NCBI RefSeq assembly: GCF_022682495.2
Contig: NC_071391.1
Coordinates: 107,119,195 to 107,183,194 of the forward strand
From: Desmodus rotundus
Taxonomy: Eukaryota; Chordata; Mammalia; Chiroptera; Phyllostomidae
Reading direction: 5' to 3'
DNA: 64,000 nucleotides
Part shown: piece by piece, positions 56,741 to 64,000 of the stretch
Position numbering within the stretch: the stretch's first letter is position 1
Layout of the letters: each line of letters begins with the position of its first letter
The notes under the pieces: model-generated
Databases searched by the model: none
What the model saw: only the letters and a program-made list of their open reading frames with translations
Told to the model about the DNA's origin: nothing
Translations under genes and position numbers: made by a program

Positions 56741-58220
56741 TTGACATAATCAAAATGTCCAAATCAATAGTTATTGGTGAAAATAAAAAATGTGTCTTTT
56801 ATTTTACAAAAAACAGACTTTGTGGCCAATCTAGTACAATATGAGTTGATGAGGAGTAGTTTCGCTTTTAAAATATCACAGCTGATAGATGAAGAAGGAA
56901 TGATACAAATAGACTACCACCATTCTTGAAATTGCTAACGAAGTGATGAATGTGGGGGATGATCACCAGTGGCTGCTAATATTACAGAGACAACCTGATG
57001 CTAAGTGTCTCCTGATGTAAGAACAACATCTATGAAAGTCTTGAAAAAAATAAACGTAAAAGGAGAGATAAAGGGGAGACCCTGAAGTTTGATCAAAAAT
57101 ATAAATCAAGCTAACACTGTTCAAAAACTACAGGGGACAAAAAAAACATGTTGAAAGATATCATGGGGTTACATTTAACAAAATCCAGACTGTGAGAAAC
57201 TCCACAGGAAGGCATCAGATAAAAAACTAACAACCAAATTAGGAAGTTCTTTATGTCCTATTTAGAGTGCAGAGCTGAACGTCAACTTGCTACCTCAATA
57301 TTTCACAACATCTCAAAGCTATATATCATAATTTTGTGACAAATCATCTTTGCTTCAGACATAATAAACACTATAAAAATCTATAAAAGAAACTTATTTA
57401 AAAAAACGAGAGAGCAAAAATGCCTTTTTCCTTCATCTTATTTAATATTCACGAATATACTAGAGAGTCACAAAAACAACCTAGCAACTTACAGAACCGA
57501 GAAATAACTGTTCCTGCACTACAATGTCAAACTTTAAAAATCTGATCACTAATTCGGCCACTACCACAGAAATAACTGTTTCTAGCAAGAAACACCAATG
57601 AATAACAAAACCGGTGGGTGAAAGTTTGGTGAGAAATAGGATATCCATACACTCACAAAGGAGCTCCCCACAGGATACATATTAATTACAAAGAGGAAAA
57701 ATAGTAATTTTTTTGCAGAAAGTTGGCAGATATTATTTTTACCAAGTGATCAAAAGTACCATCACCTGTAACGGGAAAACCGCTGGCTCCTTGGGACAAA
57801 CACTTGGAAGCACATCGCACCACCACCTCAACTCTGCAGTGTTCTTCCCAAAATACACAACCTGAATCTGCTCATGAGGAAACATCTGAAAAAGGCAGAA
57901 TTCAACGTCCTTTACCAAATAAATGGTTTGTAATCTCCAAAAGTCGAGAACAGAAGAGACACATTCAGACGGAAAAACTGTTCTAGACAGAGGGAGACTA
58001 ACGAGACATTGAAGTCAACACGTGACCCTGGACTTGTGCTGGACCAACCCCCAGACCAAAACGGGTGCGATGTTTTCCTTTGCTACAAAAGACATGGGGA
58101 AGACCACTGGCAAAACCTGAATAAGGTCTGCAGATGAGGCAATAGGACTATCTCTGTGTTAATCTCCTGATTTTGATAACTATATTGTTGTAGCTATCCT
58201 TGGTCTTAGAACATACACAT

Positions 58221-58408
58221 GGGGGGTGGGGTGGCAGGAGAGGGTAAAGGGGGGATAAATGGTGATGGAAGGAAACTTGACTTGGGGTGGTGATCATGAC
58301 ACAATACACAGATGACGTATTATAGAATTGTACACCCCGATCTTATTAACCAACGTCACCCCAACAAATTCAATAAATACAATTTTTTAAAAAAGAAAAA
58401 AGAAAAAA
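58221..58408 (+). mobile_element. L1 3' end, 5'-truncated insertion
   Basis: G-rich start then 'GGGATAAATGGTGATGGAAG', 'ACTTGACTTGGGGTGGTGAT', 'TGACGTATTATAGAATTGTA', 'CACCCCAACAAATTCAATAA' and an A-rich tail. Host repeats AGAACATACACAT (58208-58220) and AGAACAGATACAT (58638-58650) look like its target duplication. A VES sits in its tail. Confidence 0.85.
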
Positions 58409-58637
58409 GCCCTAGCTGGTGTGGCTCAGTGGGCTGAGTGCCAGCCTGCAAACCAAAAGGTCGCCGGTTCAATTCCCAGTCAGGGCACAAGCTTTGACTG
58501 CAGGCCAGGTCTCCAGTTGGGGGCGTGCGAGAGACAATTGATCAATTATGTCTGGCACACTGATGTTTCTCTCCCTCTCTCTCCCTCCCTCCTCTCTCTC
58601 TAAAAGTAAATAAATAAAGTCTTTAAAAAAGAAAGAA
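58409..58637 (+). mobile_element. VES SINE in an L1 tail
   Basis: 'GCCCTAGCTGGTGTGGCTCA', 'GCCGGTTCAATTCCCAGTCA', 'GGGGGCGTGCGAGAGACAAT', tail AAAAGTAAATAAATAAAGTC. Confidence 0.96.
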
Positions 58638-58840
58638 AGAACAGATACATGAAGTTATCTAGGAGTAAAGGGGCACTGTGCCTTCAACTTATTCTCAAAA
58701 GTTACAGAAGGTTAGAAAGATAAAGGAAATGTGGTCAATGTTAACATTCCGGGAAAACTAGAGAAAATTACATGGGAATTCTTCGTATTATTTCACATCT
58801 TTTTCTGTCTGAAATTGTTCCAAAATAAAAAGTTAAATTA

Positions 58841-59046
58841 GCCCTTGCTGGTGTGGCTCAGTGGATTGAGCACTGGCCTGTGAACCAAAGGGCTGCTGGT
58901 TCGATTCCCAGTCAGGGCACATGCCTGGGTTGCAGGCCAGGTCCCCAGTAGGGGGTACACGAGAGGCGGCCACACACTGATGTTTCTCTCCCTCTCTTTC
59001 TCCCTCCCACCCCCTCTCTAAATAAATAAATAAAAGCTTTAAAAAA
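58841..59046 (+). mobile_element. VES SINE
   Basis: 'GCCCTTGCTGGTGTGGCTCA', 'CTGGTTCGATTCCCAGTCAG' (intact B box), tail AAATAAATAAATAAAAGC. Flanked by TTAAATTA (58833-58840 and 59047-59054). One of the best-preserved copies in the window. Confidence 0.97.
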
Positions 59047-59067
59047 TTAAATTAATTTGTATACATC

Positions 59068-59191
59068 CAGGATGGGGCACAAGTAGGTTTGCAGCTGTGA
59101 GTGCACAAAAGTTTATTCTTGTACTACTATTTACTAATTAGTGTATCATTTTCCTTACAGACAGCTGTAAACCTACCTGTGCCCCACCCTG
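59068..59191. mobile_element. MITE of 124 bases with 31-base terminal inverted repeats
   Basis: Left end CAGGATGGGGCACAAGTAGG...CAGCTGT (59068-59098) and right end ACAGCTGTAAACCTACCTGT...CACCCTG (59161-59191) are inverted copies matching at 28 of 31 positions. The AT-rich centre of 62 bases is non-coding. The terminal sequence is of the Tc1/mariner GGTGGGGCAAAAGTAGGTTT kind. Confidence 0.9.
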
Positions 59192-59199
59192 TGTATGTA

Positions 59200-59448
59200 C
59201 AGTTGACCCCTGAACATGGGTTTGAAATGTACAGGGGCAGTTACACACGGATTTTTAAAAGTTTGTAGCTATGGGTTTCCTATCCAAGGGTTCAACTAAC
59301 TGATTGAAACAAGTATTTTCACATTCCAATCCGCATTTGCGAAGGACCAACTGCAGTTAAGTTTCTGCGGAGTCAAACGTTATACCTGGACTTACGGCTG
59401 TGCGGGGGTCTGTGCCGCTAACCCCCTGTGTTGTTCAAGGGTCAAATG
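59200..59448. mobile_element. Tigger-type (pogo) MITE of 249 bases
   Basis: Starts CAGTTGACCCCTGAACATGG after TA (59198-59199) and ends GTTGTTCAAGGGTCAAATG before TA (59449-59450), as in Tigger/MER2/MER8-type elements. Internal 'ACCTGGACTTACGGCTGTGC' region is typical. No transposase. Confidence 0.9.
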
Positions 59449-59539
59449 TATACAAATTCCACATATGTGAGTTAATTGTGTATATATACGTATATATATT
59501 TATCATCCTGTTGACAGTCATTTGATTAAGAACTCGCAG

Positions 59540-59740
59540 AGCCCTGACCAGTGCGGCTCGGTTGGTCGGGCCTCATCCCGCAAAACAAAAGGGTCGCCAG
59601 TTCAGTCCTGGTCAGGGCACACGCATGGGTCGAGGGTTCAGTTGGGGCATGTATGAGAAGCAACCAGTGGATGTTTCTCTCCCTCTCTTTCTCCCTCCCT
59701 TCCCCTCTCTCTAAAAATAAATAAATAAATAAATTTAAAA
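59540..59740 (+). mobile_element. VES SINE
   Basis: 'GCCCTGACCAGTGCGGCTCG', 'CAGTTCAGTCCTGGTCAGGG', tail AAAAATAAATAAATAAATAA. Approximate duplication AACTCGCA/AACTTGCA flanks it. Confidence 0.94.
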
Positions 59741-59744
59741 AACT

Positions 59745-60140
59745 TGCACAAACTGGCCATTCTGGTACAGTGATACGTAAGTCTTTGTGAAGGGAATCGA
59801 TAACCATGTAAATTAAAACCTCAATTAAGTACCGAGGCTGGGGCACCGATTACTTTTGTTCAAGCATTTCTGGTTTCCTCTGACTGTGCCACTCAATCAT
59901 TTTCTATAAAAACATTTTAAATGCTGCAAGAAAATATCCACTTATTAAAAGATTGGCTTAAATTTGCTGGCCACCAAACATCTTAATAAAATGGTAATAA
60001 TTCTGTACATTATTTTGATGACATTTATTGTTTTTTATGTCCCAGAGATTTGCTCTAAGATGTTGATATTTGGCTTTAGCCTTGGACAAATGCTGGTTTT
60101 AAAATGCAGTCCACACAGCCAAAATGTTAATTCCGTGACC
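59745..60140. other. AT-rich unique DNA
   Basis: No supported feature. A 62-codon frame is chance. Confidence 0.4.
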
Positions 60141-60144
60141 CTCA

Positions 60145-60245
60145 AATATTAACATTATCCCCATTTTGCGGAAGACAGCCTGGGGCACCGAGGCACAGAG
60201 CCAGACCATGGCTGGCTGGGATTCAAGGGCCTGTGGCCAAACCCG
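60145..60245 (-). mobile_element. MIR SINE fragment
   Basis: 'ACATTATCCCCATTTTGCGG' and 'CCGAGGCACAGAGCCAGACC' then 'GGCTGGGATTCAAGGGCC' are reverse-complement MIR. Confidence 0.85.
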
Positions 60246-60249
60246 AGTC

Positions 60250-60765
60250 CCATACCCCTTCAACATACTGGCACCCCAAGGGAAAAGGATGGCCTGTCAG
60301 GGGGTATGCTATGCTCCTCACCCATCGGGGCTTGGGCTTCTCTCCACCCATGTTCCCCTCCCCTCTCTTTTGGTGCAACTGCTTATCAAGGAGCCCCCCA
60401 ACTCCAGACTCTCACCATTAACTCTCCTTAGGAGGGCCTGAGAACACCCTTCCAGACAACCTATTTCCCATTCCAAAGCTTCAGCACAAGTGTCTCTCTC
60501 CCTGATAGGCATTTCATAACAGAGAAGCTTACACTGTAAAAGAAGTATAAAGCGTTTTCATCTCACGTATCTCTAATATTCCTTCCATACCTTTTCTCTA
60601 TGCATCTAACCTAGGAAACAGTTTAAATAGATTATATAATTAATAAGCAATGTCTTATCCAATTTACAGATAAAATAATATTCACACATGTACAAGAAAG
60701 TGGGGCTGGTCAGGAGTAGGAAGTAGGCGACAGATGACATCAACAGATGCACATGAGTACTAGTC
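60250..60765. other. Unique DNA
   Basis: No supported feature. Confidence 0.4.
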
Positions 60766-60769
60766 ATCG

Positions 60770-60990
60770 GCCCTGACTGGTGTTGCTCAGTGGGTTGGGT
60801 GTCATCTCACAAACTGAAAGGTCACAGTTCAATTCTGGTCTGGGCACTTGCCTGGGTTGTGGGCCAGGTCCCCAGTAGGGGGCATGCAAGAGGCAACCTT
60901 CTGACGTTTCTCTTACGGATCCATGTTTCTCTCCCTCTCTTTCTCCCTCCCTCCTCCTCTCTCTAAAAATAAATAAAATCTTTAAAAAAA
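60770..60990 (+). mobile_element. VES SINE
   Basis: 'GCCCTGACTGGTGTTGCTCA' in form, 'CAGTTCAATTCTGGTCTGGG', 'GTAGGGGGCATGCAAGAGGC', tail AAAAATAAATAAAATCTTTA. Confidence 0.95.
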
Positions 60991-61189
60991 TAAATATTAG
61001 ATATCGTGGTATCTAAGGAACCAAGTTTACCACCTCAAGATGTCACAAGAAAAACACAAGGGAAATTGAAGGGAAAATATAGATTAAATGGGAGCTGCAG
61101 AGCACAGAAAAGCAAAGAAAGGTGAAGACTACAATAAGCACCATCTCTGAAACTGTAAAGAGACCAGCCATTAAAAGGGTCTGACTCTA

Positions 61190-61420
61190 ACCCTGGCCAG
61201 TGAGGCTCGGTTGGTTAGAGCATCGTCTGGTAATTGAAAGGTCACGAGTTCGATTCCCGGTTAGCGCACATGCCTAGGATGCAGGTTCACTCCAGGCTGG
61301 TATGCATAGGAGAGGCAATCAATTGATGTTTCTCTCACATTAATGTTTCTCCCCCCTCCCTTCTCCTCTCTCTAAAAATCAATAAACACGTCCTCGGGTG
61401 AGGACTGCAAAAAAAAAAAG
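61190..61420 (+). mobile_element. VES SINE, hairpin-tail class, with exact target-site duplication
   Basis: 'CCTGGCCAGTGAGGCTCGGT', 'GAGTTCGATTCCCGGTTAGC' (B box), tail AATCAATAAACACGTCCTCG then GGTGAGGACTGC and A11. The 13-base duplication GGGTCTGACTCTA lies at 61177-61189 and 61421-61433. Confidence 0.97.
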
Positions 61421-61434
61421 GGGTCTGACTCTAC

Positions 61435-61590
61435 CCCAGGCAGAAGCAGTGGTGAAAAGTGCCTCCTAAGTCAAAGGGGTGGAAACGTCACAGAAAAGAA
61501 TGAATAGAGATGTTACTCAATAATCGTCTTTTACTGTACATGTACACGCCATTTCTTGGTACAACTTTCAGTAGAGGGGAAACTGCATCG
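61435..61590. other. Unique DNA
   Basis: No supported feature. Confidence 0.4.
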
Positions 61591-61594
61591 TTGT

Positions 61595-61705
61595 GGCTGG
61601 AATGATGGCTCTGCCACCTTTTGGAGAGGTGGCTCTAGGTCCCTCCCTTACTCTCAGTCTCAGCTTCCCCGTGGGTAACGCAGATTATAGTATCAGATGT
61701 GCATG
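61595..61705 (+). mobile_element. MIR SINE fragment
   Basis: 'GGCTCTGCCACCTTTTGGAG' then 'CTCAGTCTCAGCTTCCCCGT' and GGGTAACGCAGATTATAG follow MIR order. Confidence 0.75.
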
Positions 61706-61709
61706 TGTT

Positions 61710-62060
61710 CAGTGTGGGAAACAGTCGTGCACGGTGTGATACGGTGCCCCGGAACACTGCAGGTGCCTACAGGGCTGTTTTCAAAAATACTGATGTTTAA
61801 ATATTCACGCTGTCAACCTCCAACAAATGTCTGTGAACCACTTATCCCAGGTCATGTGTTACAGTTTAATAAAGTATTTTGTGAGGCGAGGGGGGGTTTA
61901 AGGGGACCACATGGTAATGGAAAAAAATAATAAAGATTATATATTTTTTAAAAAAGAAGTATTTGCAGTGCAGTTTTTCTGCAGCACTGCTTTTTGCCAG
62001 GCTTGCTGAGGGTTTCCCTAAAGTGGTAGCGAGGCTAATGCTCCAGGGAGCGCAGCTGGG
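61710..62060. other. Unique DNA
   Basis: A/T-rich run at 61920-61955 and a short G7 at 61890. No supported feature. Confidence 0.4.
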
Positions 62061-62064
62061 CCCC

Positions 62065-62175
62065 AGTCCCATTCCCACCACTCATAACTGTGTGGCCAGG
62101 GGCAAGGCCACTGTCTCCCTGAGCCTGGGCTCCTCACCAGTGGGGTGGGCTGGACGGTCCCCCTTCCGGCTCTGA
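62065..62175 (+). mobile_element. MIR-like fragment
   Basis: 'AACTGTGTGGCCAGGGGCAA' then GGCCACTGTCTCCCTGAGCC resembles the MIR central domain. Confidence 0.5.
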
Positions 62176-62463
62176 GGGCTACAGAGAACCCACTCTGGGA
62201 CCTTCATGGGACCTTGTATAAGAATCTCAGGGAGGAACATTCAACCCACCCCCAGGAGGTATGTGTTATAAAATACAACTGATTTTAGTGACTATGGTAT
62301 CTTCTTTTTGGAATTTATGGAGACGATTGTAGTTCCAAACATCAGAAATCACTACAGTCAACAAATTTGGACTTGTAGATTGATCAGCTTTTCATACCAC
62401 TCATTCTTACTTCTTTTGTTTTTCTTCATTATCATCAGACCCATCTATTTCTTTCTTTTCCTT

Positions 62464-62601
62464 TTTTTATCCTCACCCAAGGACATTTTTTTCATGCTAT
62501 CACACCTGCAACCCAGGTATGGACCCTGACCGGGAATCAAACCCCCAACCTTTCAGTGTATGGGATGACGCTCCAACCAACTGAGCCACACAGGCCAGGG
62601 C
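62464..62601 (-). mobile_element. VES SINE, hairpin-tail class
   Basis: Reverse orientation. 'TATCCTCACCCAAGGACATT' is the complement of the hairpin tail, then 'CCCTGACCGGGAATCAAACC' and end GCCACACAGGCCAGGGC. The pyrimidine-rich block is shortened. Confidence 0.92.
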
Positions 62602-62604
62602 AGT

Positions 62605-63210
62605 ACTTATGTTTTTAATAAACAATTTACTAAAGTAGTTCTAAATGATTGGGACTGATTTTTAACTGAGAGAACTTTTAAAAAGCAACCAATTTATAAA
62701 ATATTTTATAAAATGAACAATAAGAAAATATCTGTGTGCTTGGTTCCCCAGAGCTTGGTTTGTTAACCAAACTCCACTGCAATCCAAACTGCTGAGTAGA
62801 GAGTCAGCTGGCTCCTCCCACCCTCTTCCACACTACACACCCATGAGCGTTCTTTCAACGCACTGATTTCAACCTGGAAAAACAGTCCGCAAGTTCAAAA
62901 GAGGTCAAATGTTAGTAGACAACCAATTATCCCTCTGAACGAGGGTAACGTGGAGACGTTCCTGGGGCCACCAGTAAGGGTTACTTCGCTCCTGTGGAGT
63001 ATAGTAGGGGAAGAACAACTTAAACCACAGCCACACGCTCACTCACACAACTGTTTATCTGGGAAGGTACATTTCCAGGTCCACTTTGTAAAGTTGCAAC
63101 AAATGTACCCACCTTCCATCCCAACTGAAACTACACCAGGATTTCTGAACTGGGAAACAAAGGTCAGCAGCCCTTCTCCCAAGAGGGGGAGGAGCTAGTT
63201 ATATCCGACA
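62605..63210. other. Unique DNA
   Basis: No supported feature. Open frames are under 85 codons. Confidence 0.4.
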
Positions 63211-63214
63211 CTTG

Positions 63215-63410
63215 TGTAAAGTCACAATGGTGGAATGTGAAGACATAGACTTTGGCCTCATAACCAAGTTCAAATCTATGCGCTGTCAATTACCAGTAGT
63301 GTGACCTTGAACAAGATGCCTGACCTCTACGAGTCTGTCTGCACAGCAGTGAAATGGGAATAAAAAGTATCTACTTCCTAGCAGGTCAGAAATAATGAAA
63401 ATAATGTTTT
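63215..63410 (+). mobile_element. MIR SINE
   Basis: 'AGACTTTGGCCTCATAACCA', 'GTGTGACCTTGAACAAGATG', 'CCTGACCTCTACGAGTCTGT', 'AGTGAAATGGGAATAAAAAG' follow MIR order through the core. Confidence 0.88.
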
Positions 63411-63411
63411 A

Positions 63412-63463
63412 GTAGCAATGCATTGCCAAGTGCTTTCCAAAGAACTTGGCAATGCACTGCTAC
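63412..63463. repeat. 52-base inverted repeat (20-base arms, 12-base loop)
   Basis: GTAGCAATGCATTGCCAAGT (63412-63431) and ACTTGGCAATGCACTGCTAC (63444-63463) pair at 19 of 20 positions around the loop GCTTTCCAAAGA, in which CTT/AAG can add three pairs. It lies immediately after a MIR and matches no MITE end I know. Confidence 0.9.
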
Positions 63464-63469
63464 AAGAAC

Positions 63470-64000
63470 AGCAAACAAGAGCACCCACTTTACCAAATAT
63501 TTGCCAGCATGCAAAAGCCTTATTAAGACAAACTCTTTGTTAATTTGGTGGGCCAAAAAGTGATTCTTGTCTTTATTAGCATTTTTTGATTACCTGGGAG
63601 ATTGAACATAGTTTCACATATTTGGAAGGCATTTGTAGTTTCTTCTTTTGTGAATCTTTTGTTTATATTTTATGTTTACTTTCCACAATTAGGACAAACA
63701 CTTAGGACCTTGTTTCTCCTCTTAAGAAAGATTTCTGAAATGCTGTAACGAAATGAACTCGGAGTATGAGTTCATTTCCTATCCTGAGGACTCCAGGTAA
63801 CTAGAGGTACCACCCCTCGTCACTTCCAGAAAAACTCTTGAAAAGGCCATGTTTAGGAAAACATTTTTATAATTTTCAAACTTTGAAGTGTATTTCTAAA
63901 CTAAATGTTCATTTTCCCATGAAAATCTCTGGGCTACGCACATAATGAAAAGGAAAGATTTAAAATTCTGAAATTTATTTTAGAACCTTAAAGATATCCG
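63470..64000. other. AT-rich unique DNA
   Basis: 63560-63670 could be a worn antisense L1 piece ('TTAGCATTTTTTGATTACCT'). Nothing is firmly recognisable and the window ends without a feature boundary. Confidence 0.35.

Larger units (their letters stand above)
56190..56834 (+). mobile_element. Mariner deletion derivative, chimeric with MER5A, disrupted by a VES SINE
   Basis: Second mariner, in opposite orientation to the copy at 52.7 kb. Left part near 56195-56224, then a VES insertion with duplication (AACTGGTGAATTTT / AAATGGTGAATTTT), then mariner 56441-56622 ('CTTTATTATTTCAAGAAAGG', 'TATGGAGAAGGTGCTGTGAC'). About 115-130 bases of MER5A-like sequence follow, and mariner resumes at about 56741-56760 with the same internal deletion junction (GTCCAAATCA/GTTATTGGTG) and the right terminal repeat GGCCAATCTAG before TA. 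No transposase function. Confidence 0.85.
56840..58832 (+). mobile_element. Old L1M 3' UTR tract, interrupted
   Basis: Degraded but continuous old L1 3' UTR phrases: 'GGGGGATGATCACCAGTGGC', 'GCTAAGTGTCTCCTGATGTA', 'CTGTGAGAAACTCCACAGGA', 'GGCAAAACCTGAATAAGGTC', 'CTGATTTTGATAACTATATT', and after the younger insertion 'GTTATCTAGGAGTAAAGGGG' and 'GAAATTGTTCCAAAATAAAA'. Interrupted at 58221-58637 by a younger L1 3' end plus a VES SINE. Parts of 57240-57800 are not individually recognised. Confidence 0.7.

Noticed and set aside
9180..62601. tRNA genes suggested by A-box and B-box-like sequences
   Set aside because: All lie inside VES SINEs. None has a complete cloverleaf with a standard anticodon arm.
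1..64000. CRISPR arrays, bacterial operons, phage or integrated viral genes
   Set aside because: Sequence is mammalian throughout. No regularly spaced repeats and no viral gag, pol or env-like frames, only solo LTR remnants.

Overview
The window looks like euchromatic nuclear DNA from a bat, most likely Yangochiroptera. About 19 copies of a tRNA-derived SINE of the VES type support this. They have an A-box-like TGGCTCAGTGG, a B-box-like GGTTCGATTCC, a conserved CAGTCAGGGCAC core, a pyrimidine-rich 3' part and AAATAAATAAA or AATCAATAAACA tails. Internally deleted mariner elements, TA-flanked MITEs and an ORF1-only (HAL1-like) LINE fit the same assignment. The deeper background of MIR, L2, old L1M, hAT-Charlie MITEs, Tigger and MaLR LTR pieces is standard for placental mammals. 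I could not identify a locus or a known host gene. Open frames are short or explained by repeats, there is no clear CpG-island promoter apart from the LINE 5' UTR, and I see no tRNA, rRNA or other recognisable RNA gene apart from the SINEs.

Layout. 0-9 kb: unique DNA with old L1, L2 and MIR, a repeat-poor block with regulatory-looking motifs (4.1-4.5 kb) and one exon-like segment. 9-11 kb: L1 fragments carrying four VES SINEs. 11-15 kb: mostly unique, with another exon-like segment. 15-16.9 kb: two VES SINEs, a Tigger1 remnant, an LTR and a MIR. 16.9-31.5 kb: no VES SINE at all, only ancient repeats and unique DNA, with a 20-bp perfect palindrome at 20.5 kb and an AT-rich homeodomain-site-like block at 21.2-21.5 kb. 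31.5-33.3 kb: a complete-ended HAL1-like retrotransposon with target-site duplications. 33.3-52.7 kb: mixed unique DNA, scattered VES, an MLT1-type LTR, a TA-flanked MITE, a long (GA)n tract and an RFX-type X-box. 52.7-62.6 kb: a dense, nested transposon zone with two related mariner deletion derivatives, an antisense L1/HAL1 ORF1 fragment, an old L1M tract, a Tigger-type element, a MITE and nine VES SINEs. 62.6-64 kb: unique DNA, a MIR and a 52-nt hairpin.

No set of genes works together here. The informative content is transposon biology: an L1 relative that kept ORF1 but lacks ORF2, mariners that share one internal deletion (one carrying a piece of an older MER5A element at microhomology junctions), inverted SINE pairs, and two VES tail classes. 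Four exon-like segments are listed as weak candidates only; none could be matched to a known protein. Repeat family names come from recognising consensus features by eye, and boundaries are usually good to about 10-30 bases except where target-site duplications fix them.
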